Position numbers and translations under genes: made by a program
Notes under the pieces: model-generated
What the model saw: the letters and a program-made list of their open reading frames with translations, nothing else
Database searches by the model: none
What the model was told of the DNA's origin: nothing
Assembly: GCF_003574625.1 (NCBI RefSeq)
Contig: NZ_QNUJ01000004.1
Location: 372,001-436,000 of the forward strand
Direction of reading: 5' to 3'
From: Shinella zoogloeoides
Lineage (GTDB): Bacteria; Pseudomonadota; Alphaproteobacteria; Rhizobiales; Rhizobiaceae
Length of the DNA: 64,000 nucleotides
Shown: piece by piece, positions 56,601-64,000 of the stretch
How positions within the stretch are numbered: the first letter of the stretch is position 1
Layout of the letters: every line of letters begins with the position of its first letter

Positions 56601-56860
56601 ATCCCGGCGAGCGGCGTGTCATTCCGCAATCCGGCAGCGGCAACCTGACCTTCGATTCGCCGTCGCCCGGCGAGACGATGATCGCCGTTTGCAAGATCGG
56701 CGGCCTCGGCGACCAGAAGCTTACGGCGGAAAAGGCCAAGCAGATCGTCGCGGGCTCCAGGCAGCCGACCACGCGCGGCCTTGCCATCAACCTTGCCAGG
56801 CAGGCCGAACAGGACAACGGTGCGAGCGGCCTGCAGATGGTGACGTTCGAAATCCAATGA
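53618..56860 (+). CDS. Periplasmic tetrahaem c-type cytochrome with C-terminal DUF4384-like domain
   Basis: 1080 aa with a signal peptide (cleavage about residue 33, after CPTGAFA). Haem-binding CxxCH motifs: CGACH (61-65), CGDCH (205-209), CRNCH (343-347) and CFDCH (727-731). The first two belong to a dihaem unit like the cytochrome subunits of membrane dehydrogenases; the third is a separate cytochrome domain. Residues 400-900 are not recognised. The last 150 (VGDYLSFELSTNHDCELQVV, then IIPDE) look like DUF4384, shared with both caspases downstream. It likely takes electrons from the NOX-like protein; this is inference. Confidence 0.85.
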   Translation: MRVFSKSFIRPGARLAAALGLAVAVLCPTGAFAIDQFAPDAYGSYQANVENGKIMFSAAGCGACHGSGDNTGLLSGGMEMQTAIGKFFAPNISAHPNGIGGWSNADFLNAVMVGLKKDGDNLYPVMPYTSYGGMKPEDVLDIKAYIETLPQSDAASKEHEIAFPFSRQTTITLWKRSHFVVQAYQKREETQMERGRYLVENVGGCGDCHTPRTTTYGLDLARAYEGEKGLTGAVAPDITKARMAGLASHEVFTKGLIGEGKKLSGSPLSDPVMRRIAEGLSILSDEDKQAMYAFLADREVKVTPVETSPTPVCSEATAESALGAGGGSTEFASAADAFIGKYCRNCHGPGESSQGSFPSGELGSIAANPAFVTPGDASKSLLYTSVTSGRMPLGKRPSDAEVQGLADWINSLNKSAIPTAVSATKTERSRPMLKYLDFVDLALRDISKVDAHDQPFMRYFSYRDQYNGMMSCETHETFLKRMKVLAGGFKKLLNSLSYGPELVVPEEVEGSDGLLVRIDLRDLEWSQEDYDFLVNEYFYGVDPASNASLQALAKATETQLPIMRIDWFMSNGARPKVYNRLMKLPTNIIELEQRFGVNVAQNIERRRVVRAGFADGSSGVSDHNRMLERHDMPFGGYYWKSYDFAGDVGRQVLKRFPAGPDGISLKAGLLPFEHDGGEMIFSLPNGMQGYYLSTNKGDQLDVGPAKIVSFRKRPIGKGVEIINARSCFDCHFDGILSKRDQLREHIETSTLFSKDQQDELLALYVPQEELNEAYKRDTDRFVSALDRLGITEATAGGGKTSLKAPGGAEIFTYFADKYEDELNFEQLAAEFDMTPEQFASDIRRLTDAGALRIGLDWVATLEAGATVPRVELEEQYAFMLQPLLQLEPLKRGVNHDAVAVDTATHQQPEQATGDDQYQAATNTAHAVPAYKQDDKAQADKVKLALHVPSTSAKVGDYLSFELSTNHDCELQVVYVEDTGNVEIIPDEMIGDTMLHPGERRVIPQSGSGNLTFDSPSPGETMIAVCKIGGLGDQKLTAEKAKQIVAGSRQPTTRGLAINLARQAEQDNGASGLQMVTFEIQ

Positions 56861-56867
56861 TAGCAAG

Positions 56868-56891
56868 GGCAGGGGCCTTCCGGCCCCTGCC
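56868..56891 (+). terminator. Strong hairpin between cytochrome and OmpA-like genes
   Basis: GGCAGGGGCC (56868-56877) pairs perfectly with GGCCCCTGCC (56882-56891) over a TTCC loop. No T run follows, so it may only slow transcription or set an RNA processing point between the two halves of the cluster. Confidence 0.5.
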
Positions 56892-56929
56892 TGCCGATTC
56901 GACGAGGACATGAGGGGACTGGACGGACC

Positions 56930-57913
56930 ATGCTGATGCGATACCGGGAGCATTTTTGCATTTCTTCGGCGCGCCAAGGCGGTCCTGCCCCCGATCTCGC
57001 GAGGGCACCGTTGCGGGCCTTCATCGCGATCGCGCTTGCGACGGCCGCTTTCGTCCTCGCGGACACGGCGCCGGCATCAGCGTCCTGCGAGGCGTTCAAC
57101 GGCGTCGTCGACGCCTTCAACGCCGGTGACGAGCAGAAGGCGTTTGCCGCCGCAGAGACGGCGGGCACGGCCAATTGCAGCGCCAACGAGCGCACGCTCG
57201 TCGGCCGCGTCGCCGCGCTGACCGCCTTCAACCGCATCGCCGCCGATGTCGGCAATGGCGGCAAGCTTGCCGATCACCGACAGGTGCTGGAGGAACTGAA
57301 GGAGAAATATGGCGGTCCCTGGCAGGTCTATGACGCGCTCGGCGACCTTGCCCGCGAGCGCAAGGATTACGAGGAGGCCGCGCGGCTCTACCAGATCGCG
57401 CTGGAGGATGGCTCCAACAAGACGCTGACGCCGGACTGGATGGCGCCCGACGAGGCGTACATCCTGCGCCTCGACCGGCTTGCCGGCGAAATGCGCCTTG
57501 CCGCCCCGCGCCCGGTCAAGCTCTCCATGCGCGGCGGCTGCAAGATCGCGTTCCGCGGGGTCACGATCAAGAAGAAGTCGACGCCGGTGCGCTACGTGTT
57601 CGGCACGGCGGATTTCACGCCGGAGGGCGTCGAGGCGGCGAAGGACCTCGCCGAATGCCTGAAGGCCGTGAAGCCGTCCGCCATCAAGCTCATCGGCCAC
57701 ACCGATCCGGTCGGCACCGCCGAGGCCAATTACAAGCTTTCGCTGGCGCGCGCCGAAACGCTGAAGACCTACCTTTACGACGCCGGTTATGCGGGCACGA
57801 TCACCACCATCGGCAAGGGCGAGGACGAGCCCTTCAAGCCGGACGATGCCAGCGCCTATGACACGGAGACGCTGAACCAGCTGCACCGCCGGGTCGAGGT
57901 GGATCTCGAATGA
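56930..57913 (+). CDS. OmpA-domain envelope protein
   Basis: 327 aa. A cytoplasmic-like extension of about 28 residues precedes a signal sequence (RAFIAIALATAAFVLADTAP, then ASAS). A helical, TPR-like part (YDALGDLARERKDYEEAARL) follows. The last 110 residues are an OmpA C-terminal domain: VRYVFGTADFTPEGVEAAKD, IKLIGHTDPVGTAEANYKLS, LARAETLKTYL. That domain binds peptidoglycan, so the protein probably anchors the system to the wall. The start may be one of several; the stop overlaps the caspase start (ATGA). Confidence 0.8.
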   Translation: MLMRYREHFCISSARQGGPAPDLARAPLRAFIAIALATAAFVLADTAPASASCEAFNGVVDAFNAGDEQKAFAAAETAGTANCSANERTLVGRVAALTAFNRIAADVGNGGKLADHRQVLEELKEKYGGPWQVYDALGDLARERKDYEEAARLYQIALEDGSNKTLTPDWMAPDEAYILRLDRLAGEMRLAAPRPVKLSMRGGCKIAFRGVTIKKKSTPVRYVFGTADFTPEGVEAAKDLAECLKAVKPSAIKLIGHTDPVGTAEANYKLSLARAETLKTYLYDAGYAGTITTIGKGEDEPFKPDDASAYDTETLNQLHRRVEVDLE

Positions 57914-59463
57914 GGGCGCTGCTGCCGCGCCTCCTGGCGCTTTCCCTCACCGCCGCCTTTCCGGGCGCCGCCCTCGCGGCGCAGACCTACGGGCTCGTCG
58001 TCGGCGTCGACCAGTATCCGAACGATGTCAGCCTCGACGGCGCGGTGCGCGACGCGGAGGACGTCTACCGCTCGATGAGCACCGCGGGCTTCAAGGTCGT
58101 GAAATTCACCAATGCCGAGGCGCGCAAGGACGATATCCGCAAGGCCTGGACGGATATGGTGGCCGAGGCGGCGGCGGGCGACACGATCATCTTCACCTAT
58201 GCCGGCCACGGCGCGCAGATGCCGGAACTCATCGCCGGCGACGAGGCGGACGGGCTCGACGAATTCCTCCAGCTTCCGGGCTTCGACCGCAACCGCTACG
58301 AGGAGACCTCCAGGGAGATCATCGTTGACAACGAGATGAACGCCTGGTTCGCGGAGGCGGAGGGCAAGGGCGTGCATGTGCTCTTCGTCTCCGACAGCTG
58401 CTTTTCCGGCGGCATGAGCCGGTCCATCAAGGGCAAGTCGCGCCTTGCGCCCGCCGTGAAGGTCAAGCTCGCCGCGCCCTCGCAGGAGGCGATCGACGGC
58501 GCCAATCTCAAGGAAATCGACTTCAAGCAGGTGACGGTGCTCGCCGCATCGCTGGAGAGCCAGCCGACGCCGGAGGTCATCATCGACGGCGAACCGCGCG
58601 GCGCGCTGAGCTGGAGCTTCGCCCGCGCGGTGGAGGGCAGCGCCGACCGCAACGGCGACGGCATCATCACCCGCATCGAACTGGAGGACTATGTCTTCTC
58701 CAATGTGAAGAACCGCTCGGAAGCGCTGCAGGTGCCGAATTTCACGCCGCAGGTGGCGCGCTCGGAGAGCGAGGTCGTCGTGCGCCTCACGCGCGGCCTT
58801 CCCGGTAATGGCGAGGCCGCCGGCGACAATGCGACGTCGCACGCCTTCAAACCGGCGCAGGAACTCGGCTGGACCGGCAAGATCGCCCTTGAGATCGACG
58901 GCGATGCCGAAAAGCCGGAGAACACGGACGGCACGGGCACGCCCTTCCGCTGGGATGTCACCAATGGCGTCTTCTATACGCCGAACGGCGATGTCGCCGC
59001 GGAAAATATCGGTCCGGACCGCATCCAGGCGGTGGTCGACAAGTTCGTGCTGCTCGATTTCCTGAAGGCCATGGCCAGCCAGAATCCCGGATCGGTCTCC
59101 CTGAGGCCGACGCGGGATATCTATGCCGCCGGTGATCGCCTGCGCTTCGACGCCCCGGCCGGGCGCTATCCCAACATGCTGGTCTTCAATCTTGCCAATA
59201 CGGGCGAGGTGCAGTTCCTCGACATGCAGGCGGCGGGAACGGCGAGTTCCGAGTTCAAGCTGACCGATGTCGAGGTGGTCAAGCCCTTCGGCGCCGATCA
59301 CCTGATCACGATCTGGACCGCCGAGCCGGTGGACGCCATCGGCGCGGTGCTCGCCGACCGCAATGTGACCGCCGCCGCCTTGCTCCAGGCCCTGATGACG
59401 CGCCTCGACGGCAAGGAGGCGAGCGTCGCCATCCAACCCCTTTACACGCGGGAAGCGCTATGA
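57910..59463 (+). CDS. Secreted caspase-family peptidase (orthocaspase) with DUF4384-like domain, first copy
   Basis: 517 aa. The signal peptide ends at ALAA (residue 24). The p20-like domain starts TYGLVVGVDQYPNDVSLDGA. The catalytic dyad is His100 (FTYAGHGAQ) and Cys164 (SDSCFSGG), both present, with the acidic DEADGLDEF loop between. From about residue 395 (SVSLRPTRDIYAAGDRLRFD) comes a DUF4384-like domain. Orthocaspases usually cut after Arg or Lys. No immunoglobulin, TPR or NACHT part is attached. Start and stop overlap the neighbours by 4 bases. Confidence 0.88.
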   Translation: MRALLPRLLALSLTAAFPGAALAAQTYGLVVGVDQYPNDVSLDGAVRDAEDVYRSMSTAGFKVVKFTNAEARKDDIRKAWTDMVAEAAAGDTIIFTYAGHGAQMPELIAGDEADGLDEFLQLPGFDRNRYEETSREIIVDNEMNAWFAEAEGKGVHVLFVSDSCFSGGMSRSIKGKSRLAPAVKVKLAAPSQEAIDGANLKEIDFKQVTVLAASLESQPTPEVIIDGEPRGALSWSFARAVEGSADRNGDGIITRIELEDYVFSNVKNRSEALQVPNFTPQVARSESEVVVRLTRGLPGNGEAAGDNATSHAFKPAQELGWTGKIALEIDGDAEKPENTDGTGTPFRWDVTNGVFYTPNGDVAAENIGPDRIQAVVDKFVLLDFLKAMASQNPGSVSLRPTRDIYAAGDRLRFDAPAGRYPNMLVFNLANTGEVQFLDMQAAGTASSEFKLTDVEVVKPFGADHLITIWTAEPVDAIGAVLADRNVTAAALLQALMTRLDGKEASVAIQPLYTREAL

Positions 59464-61007
59464 TGATCCGGTATGCCGCAGCCCTTCTGCTTTCGCTCGG
59501 TCTTGGCTCCATGGCCTCCGCCGCCGACCGCGCGCTGATCGTCGGCATCGGCACCTATGCCAACCTGCCGGAAAAGATGTTCCTCGAAGGACCGAAGAAC
59601 GACGCGCCGCTGATCGAGACGCTGCTGAAGGAAAAGCTCGGCTATCCGGCCGAATCGATCCGCGTCCTGCGGGACCAGGATGCCAGCCGGGCCGCGATCC
59701 TCGCCAGCATCGACGACTGGCTGGTCAACGGCACGCAGCCGGGGGACCGGGTCTATTTCTACTTTTCGGGCCATGGCCTGCAGGTGAAGGACGTGAGCGG
59801 CGACGAGGAGGACGGGCTCGACGAGGCGCTTTCCACCTATGACATCGCCGCCGGCGACGGCGACTGGACCAATGTGATTCTCGACGACGAGATCGACGCG
59901 ATGCTGGCGAAGCTCAAGGATCGCGCCGTCACCATCGTCATCGATGCCTGCCACTCCGGCACCATCTCCCGCTCGCTCTCGACGGAGGTCGCCGAGGCGA
60001 TGGAAAGCGCGCGCTTCCTGCCTCGCCCCCATGCAAAGCCAGGCGAGGCGGTGAAGACGCGCGGCCTGCGCATCGATGTCGCCGTGGTCGACAAGCCGGA
60101 GATCGCCAGGCAGAATGGCGTGGAGGCGTGGAGCGCCGCCTCGTCCTATCAGGTCGCCTGGGACGATACGCGCCTGCCGCCGGAGGAGCGGCACGGCGTC
60201 TTCACGCTCTCCTATGTCAACGGCCACGAGACCGCCGCCGCTGACAGCAATGGCAACGGCATCGTCTCCAATGCCGAATTGCTGGAATATGTGAAGAAGC
60301 AGTCGCAGTCCTATTGCGCCGCGCAGTCGGAATGCCAGGGCCTCGATCCGCAGTTGGAAGTGAATTACGCGCTGCTCGGCGCCAGCGCCGTCGCGCCGGC
60401 AGATGCTGGCGGGCAGGCGCAGCAGGCAGGCGGCGAGACCGCGCAGCAGCCGACGCCCGATTACGGCAAGGTCGAGGAGGTGAAGGTCGAGAACACCCAG
60501 CAGACGGCCTATGTCGCCGCCGACCCGGTCGAGGCCGTCGGCGATATCCTCGGCAAGGCCGAGACCGGCGACGTCAAGGTGGCGCTTTCCTCGGACTATC
60601 TGAAGACCGGCGATGCCTTCCGCATCACGGTGACGAGCGCCACGAGCGGGCACCTTATCCTCTACGACGTCGACAAGGACGGCAAGGCGACGCAGATCTT
60701 CCCCAACGAGGCGGCCCGCAAGATCACGCCGCTGACCGCCAACATGCCGCTCACCATTCCCGACGACTATTACGGCTTCGATTTCGAGGCCGACGGACCG
60801 AGCGAAAACGTCCTGGTCGCCATCGTCATCGCCGACGACGTCGACCTCACCAAGGTCGCCCCGAACGACTATGGCCTGACGAAGGAACTCGACGCCCGCA
60901 CCACCATCGCCGATATAGCGGGCACGCTGAAGCAGACCTGGACGCGCGACACGGAGAACCGCAGCGTGAACTGGTCGCTGGGACTGCTGAAATACGCGGT
61001 TCACTGA
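59460..61007 (+). CDS. Secreted caspase-family peptidase (orthocaspase) with DUF4384-like domain, second copy
   Basis: 515 aa. Signal peptide MMIRYAAALLLSLGLGSMAS then AA. The peptidase domain starts DRALIVGIGTYANLPEKMFL. Dyad His105 (YFSGHGLQ) and Cys164 (DACHSGTIS) are intact. An alanine/glutamine-rich linker (about 315-340) leads to the DUF4384-like domain (VKVALSSDYLKTGDAFRITV, then TSATSGHLILYDV). It is clearly diverged from the first copy, so the pair is old or the two were acquired separately. Last gene of the cluster. Confidence 0.88.
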   Translation: MMIRYAAALLLSLGLGSMASAADRALIVGIGTYANLPEKMFLEGPKNDAPLIETLLKEKLGYPAESIRVLRDQDASRAAILASIDDWLVNGTQPGDRVYFYFSGHGLQVKDVSGDEEDGLDEALSTYDIAAGDGDWTNVILDDEIDAMLAKLKDRAVTIVIDACHSGTISRSLSTEVAEAMESARFLPRPHAKPGEAVKTRGLRIDVAVVDKPEIARQNGVEAWSAASSYQVAWDDTRLPPEERHGVFTLSYVNGHETAAADSNGNGIVSNAELLEYVKKQSQSYCAAQSECQGLDPQLEVNYALLGASAVAPADAGGQAQQAGGETAQQPTPDYGKVEEVKVENTQQTAYVAADPVEAVGDILGKAETGDVKVALSSDYLKTGDAFRITVTSATSGHLILYDVDKDGKATQIFPNEAARKITPLTANMPLTIPDDYYGFDFEADGPSENVLVAIVIADDVDLTKVAPNDYGLTKELDARTTIADIAGTLKQTWTRDTENRSVNWSLGLLKYAVH

Positions 61008-61153
61008 GCGCTGCCGCTACCGCATTCCGGCGGCCTGCCGCTTTGCCAAACGGCAGTTGCAAAAGCTGTTTTCGGTGCATTTTCCGGGTTGACCCGGCAG
61101 AACCTCCTGCATATGTTCCGCGCACTTCCGCGGGGCGTATGCCCCACGCTCGG

Positions 61154-61229
61154 GAGCGCGTAGCTCAGCCGGTAGAGCAACTGACTTTTAATCAGTAGGT
61201 CCAGGGTTCGAATCCCTGCGCGCTCACCA
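61154..61229 (+). tRNA. tRNA-Lys (TTT anticodon)
   Basis: Full cloverleaf: acceptor GAGCGCG/CGCGCTC, D-arm GCTC/GAGC, anticodon arm ACTGA-CTTTTAA-TCAGT, T-arm CAGGG-TTCGAAT-CCCTG, discriminator A and encoded CCA at 61227-61229. Confidence 0.97.
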
Positions 61230-61432
61230 CAAGCTTCCTTGTTTGCGGTGGTCTGATTCTCACACCTGCTTTGCTCCTTCCCGACGTCGCCGCTCGCACA
61301 CGACATATCGCCGCGTTCTCCAAAAGGTGATTGGCAGGAGCGGGGTGCGGCGGCTATCAGAGGCCAAACGGAGATGCGGGCGGGCCGGTTGCGGGCTGGA
61401 GCCGCTTTCTCCGGCCGTCGTGGAGTAGCCCC
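61230..61432. other. Spacer between tRNA-Lys and ccdA
   Basis: No gene or clear regulatory structure seen. tRNA ends are common integration sites, but no integrase or repeat of the tRNA 3' end is visible here. Confidence 0.5.
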
Positions 61433-62182
61433 TTGTCGATTGCCGATATTTCCCTTCTGAGCGCGCTTCTTGCCGGAGCGCTGTCCTTCCTGTCGCCCTG
61501 CGTGCTGCCGCTTGTGCCGCCCTATCTGTGCTATATGGCGGGCATTTCGGTGGATCAGTTCCGCGGCAGCGAGGCGGTCGCGGTGCGGCGCGATACGCGG
61601 GGCGCTGTGCTGCTGGCGGCCTTCTTCTTCACGCTGGGCTTTGCGACGGTGTTCGTCGCGCTCGGCGCCGGGGCCTCGACGATCGGCATGGTGCTGCGCA
61701 AGCATCTCGACGTGCTCGCCCAGATCGGCGGCGTCATCATCATCCTGATGGGCCTGCATTTCCTCAGCGTGCTGCGAATCGGGCTCTTTGCCCGCGAGGC
61801 GCGCTTCCAGGGCGGTGGCAAGCCGGCGACCGCCTCCGGCGCCTATATCATGGGCCTTGCCTTCGCCTTCGGATGGACGCCCTGCATCGGTCCGGTGCTG
61901 GGGGCGATCCTCGGAATCGCCGCGGCGCGCGAGACCGTCGGCGACGGTGCGGTGCTGCTGGCCGTCTATTCGCTCGGCCTTGCCATTCCGTTCTGGATCG
62001 CGGCCGGCTTTTCCGGCGCCTTCATGCGCTTCCTCGTGCGCTTCCGCCGCCATCTCGGCACGGTGGAGAAGGTCATGGGAGGGTTGCTGATCCTCACCGG
62101 CCTAGCCTTCATCTTCGGCTATGTCAGCGCCGTTGCGATCTGGTTCCAGCAAACGTTTCCCATTCTCTCGCAAATCGGCTAG
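61433..62182 (+). CDS. ccdA: Cytochrome c biogenesis protein CcdA
   Basis: About 249 aa with six membrane helices. The redox cysteines lie in LSFLSPCVLPLVPPYLCYMA and FGWTPCIGPVLGAILG. CcdA carries reducing power to periplasmic thioredoxins that keep apocytochrome c haem sites reduced. The start is a TTG at 61433 preceded by GGAG; no ATG fits. Having it close to a multihaem cytochrome gene is suggestive, but the tRNA between them argues against one operon. Confidence 0.9.
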   Translation: MSIADISLLSALLAGALSFLSPCVLPLVPPYLCYMAGISVDQFRGSEAVAVRRDTRGAVLLAAFFFTLGFATVFVALGAGASTIGMVLRKHLDVLAQIGGVIIILMGLHFLSVLRIGLFAREARFQGGGKPATASGAYIMGLAFAFGWTPCIGPVLGAILGIAAARETVGDGAVLLAVYSLGLAIPFWIAAGFSGAFMRFLVRFRRHLGTVEKVMGGLLILTGLAFIFGYVSAVAIWFQQTFPILSQIG

Positions 62183-62224
62183 TCGGAAACATCATCCTCG
62201 GCAAGCGGAAGCAGACCTTAGCCC

Positions 62225-63187
62225 ATGGCGGATATCATCGGACTGGTCCTGCCGTTCTTCGGCATGATTCTCCTGGGCTACGTGGTCGCCAGGATCACGA
62301 AGCAGCCGGTCGAGGCACTCGGCTGGCTCAACACCTTCATCATCTACATCGCGCTGCCGGCCCTGTTCTTCAAGCTGGTGGCGAAGACGCCGATCGAGCA
62401 GCTGACCCGCGTCGATTTCATCGTCGCCGATGTCGGGGCGACCTATCTCGTCTTCTGCCTGATCTTCGCCCTGGGGCTGTGGCTTCGTCGCGCGAGCGTC
62501 GGCGACGCGACCATGCAGGGGCTTGCGGCGGCCTATGGCAATATCGGCTATATGGGGCCGGGCCTTGCGCTGCTCGCCTTCGGCGAGCCGGCGGCGGTGC
62601 CCGTGGCACTGGTCTTCTGCTTTGAGAACATGCTGCATTTCATGGTGGCGCCCGCTTTGATGGCGCTTGCCGGTGGCGAGAAGCGGCCGGCCCATCAGGT
62701 CGTCGGCGGCATCCTTCACAAGATCGTCACGCATCCCTTCATCATCGCGACGGCGGCCGGTTTCGCCGCCGCCTTTGCCGGTTTCGAGCCGCCGCAATCC
62801 CTGCAGCGGCTGATCGACTACCTGGCGCAGGCGGCCGCGCCCTGCGCGCTCTTCGCCATGGGCGTCACGCTGGCGCTGCGACCGTTGAAGCGCGTGCCGG
62901 TGGAGATCGGCTATATCGTGCCGGCAAAGCTCCTGCTGCTGCCGGTCACCATGTATCTGGTGCTCGGCCTTGCGGGCAATTTCGATCCGGTCTGGGTCTA
63001 TACGGCCGTGCTGCTTGCGGCGCTGCCGACGGCGACGAATGTCTTCGTCATCGGCCAGCAATATGGTGTGTGGCAGGAGAGGGCGTCGGCGACGATCCTC
63101 ATCACGACGGTGCTTTCCGTCGCGACGGTGACGATCGTGCTCTACCTCATCAAGTCAGGCCTGCTTCCGGGCGACCCGTTCCCTTAG
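62225..63187 (+). CDS. AEC-family (auxin efflux carrier type) transporter
   Basis: 320 aa with about ten membrane helices; LVLPFFGMILLGYVVARITK at the start and LPTATNVFVIGQQYGVWQER at the end are the usual AEC signatures. Bacterial members export or import malonate, malate or similar acids; the substrate is unknown. Its 3' end overlaps the opposite hydroxylase gene by 33 bases. Confidence 0.88.
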   Translation: MADIIGLVLPFFGMILLGYVVARITKQPVEALGWLNTFIIYIALPALFFKLVAKTPIEQLTRVDFIVADVGATYLVFCLIFALGLWLRRASVGDATMQGLAAAYGNIGYMGPGLALLAFGEPAAVPVALVFCFENMLHFMVAPALMALAGGEKRPAHQVVGGILHKIVTHPFIIATAAGFAAAFAGFEPPQSLQRLIDYLAQAAAPCALFAMGVTLALRPLKRVPVEIGYIVPAKLLLLPVTMYLVLGLAGNFDPVWVYTAVLLAALPTATNVFVIGQQYGVWQERASATILITTVLSVATVTIVLYLIKSGLLPGDPFP

Positions 63188-64000
63188 GCCCTCGCGAAAG
63201 GCCTTCAGCGAGCCGAGCGGTTCGATGCCCTCGCGCATGACGATGCTGCGCAGCGGTCCGAGGGCGGACAGCAGATGCAGGCCGGCGGACCGCAGGAACT
63301 GCACGGGCAGGAAATCGGAAAGCAGCGAGCGGTTGAGGAGATCGACGCTGAGCGTGCGCGAGCGGATATCGGCCTGGCGCCTGCGGTCGAAGCGCTCGCC
63401 GAGCGCAAAATAGTTCGCCGGCTCACTATCGCCGACCAAATCCCTGAGCGCCATGATGTCGCGCAGACTGAGGTTGAGCCCCTGCGCGCCGATCGGCGGG
63501 AAGGCGTGGGCGGCCTCGCCGAGCAACACGAATCGTCCCTTGCCGAAATGGTCGGCCGTCATGCCGGAGAGCGGGAAGCTCTGGGCGCCGGTTTCGACGG
63601 TGACCTTGCCGAGCATGGACTGCATGCGCTCTTCCACCGCCTGGCCGAGGTCGGAAACGGGCAGGTCCCGCAGCCGCGCCGCTTCCTTCGGCGGCAGGAC
63701 CCAGACGAGGCTGGAGCGCCGGCCGGGCAGAGGGACCTGCGTGAAGGGGCCGCTTTCCGTGTGGAATTCCGTCGAGACATTGCCGTGCGGCCGCTCATGC
63801 GCAAAGTTCAGCACCAGCGCGGATTGCGGATAGGACCAGGCGCGCACGCCGATGCCGGCGCTGTCGCGGATGCGCGACTTCTTGCCATCCGCGCCGACGA
63901 CCAATGAGGCGAGGACACGCTCGCCATCGTCCAGCACCAGTTCGACGCCGTTCTCGAAGCTGTTGGCGGCCGTCACGCCGTTTTCCAGCCGCGCGATATT
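63155..64000 (-). CDS. UbiH/COQ6-type FAD hydroxylase, C-terminal part
   Basis: Cut by the right window edge, so the N-terminal FAD motif is not seen. Visible: LVVGADGKKSRIRDSAGIGV (DG motif) and GRFVLLGEAAHAFPPIGAQG followed by LNLSLRDIMAL (GD-type motif with Glu for Asp at the usual GDAAH, here GEAAH). The family hydroxylates ubiquinone precursors. The ending REGLRERVARKQA reads antisense to the end of the AEC gene. Confidence 0.85.
   Translation of the reverse strand, partial: NIARLENGVTAANSFENGVELVLDDGERVLASLVVGADGKKSRIRDSAGIGVRAWSYPQSALVLNFAHERPHGNVSTEFHTESGPFTQVPLPGRRSSLVWVLPPKEAARLRDLPVSDLGQAVEERMQSMLGKVTVETGAQSFPLSGMTADHFGKGRFVLLGEAAHAFPPIGAQGLNLSLRDIMALRDLVGDSEPANYFALGERFDRRRQADIRSRTLSVDLLNRSLLSDFLPVQFLRSAGLHLLSALGPLRSIVMREGIEPLGSLKAFREGLRERVARKQA

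Noticed and set aside
53636-56977. A 1113-codon open frame on the minus strand opposite the cytochrome gene
   Set aside because: Same reason: a codon-usage shadow. The plus strand has four CxxCH motifs and a signal peptide.
52311-61007. Cytochrome c plus caspase as a bacterial counterpart of the apoptosome
   Set aside because: The cytochrome is a large multihaem protein unrelated to mitochondrial cytochrome c, the caspases are secreted, and no NB-ARC or CARD-like adaptor is present. The resemblance is in names only unless experiments show activation.
61154-61229. tRNA-Lys as an attachment site for the NOX-caspase cluster
   Set aside because: No duplicated tRNA end, integrase or base-composition change was seen at either side of the cluster.

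Overview
The window is high-GC alphaproteobacterial DNA, most like the Rhizobiaceae (Rhizobium, Sinorhizobium, Shinella or Agrobacterium group). The evidence is the gene order dusB-ntrB-ntrC-ntrY-ntrX-trkA-dat-hfq-hflX, an E1-beta subunit carrying a lipoyl domain, a ceramide glucosyltransferase, DUF982 proteins, a GTTC-N7-GTTC LexA site and a RIME-like palindromic repeat. No genus can be fixed from sequence reading alone.

Region 1 (1 to about 13.1 kb) is a decayed prophage or phage-derived island whose left end lies outside the window. A leftward block (1-1558) and a rightward block (1561-6443) start only 2 bp apart. They carry a protein ending in an R67/DfrB-type dihydrofolate-reductase-like domain, a DNA methyltransferase, a DUF1064 nuclease-like protein, a DUF1376 replication protein, a DnaA domain-IV protein and a NusG-like protein. 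An 800-base non-coding stretch (6444-7240) follows, holding an initiator-like tRNA and a tightly packed series of structured RNA units that ends in a terminator. Structural genes are absent: a terminase-small-subunit-like start runs straight into the tail of a lysis protein near 9.25 kb, followed by an intact spanin/holin-like cassette. Reverse-strand cargo includes a HEPN-like DUF4145 gene and an SRAP (YedK) operon behind a perfect LexA box.

Region 2 (13.2-51.3 kb) is core chromosome: ceramide glucosyltransferase, a kinase-Usp fusion, phosphoesterase, kdsA, eno, ftsB, pdhABC, lpdA, lipA, coq10, cinA, ispDF, the ntr operon, trkA, dat, hfq, hflX, mazG and a siroheme/sulfite-reduction operon ending in fpr.

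Region 3 (51.3-61.0 kb) is the most unusual part. A GntR/FCD regulator with two copies of the palindrome TGATATATCA in front of it faces a rightward set of genes: a NOX/ferric-reductase-type flavocytochrome with H-x13-H and H-x12-H haem ligand spacing, a 1080-residue periplasmic protein with four CxxCH motifs, an OmpA-domain protein and two secreted caspase-family peptidases. The last three are joined by ATGA overlaps. The cytochrome protein and both caspases appear to end in the same DUF4384-type domain. I infer one envelope system linking electron transfer to proteolysis; its role is unknown.

Region 4 (61.1-64 kb) has tRNA-Lys, ccdA, an AEC-family carrier and the C-terminal part of a UbiH-type hydroxylase that runs off the right edge.
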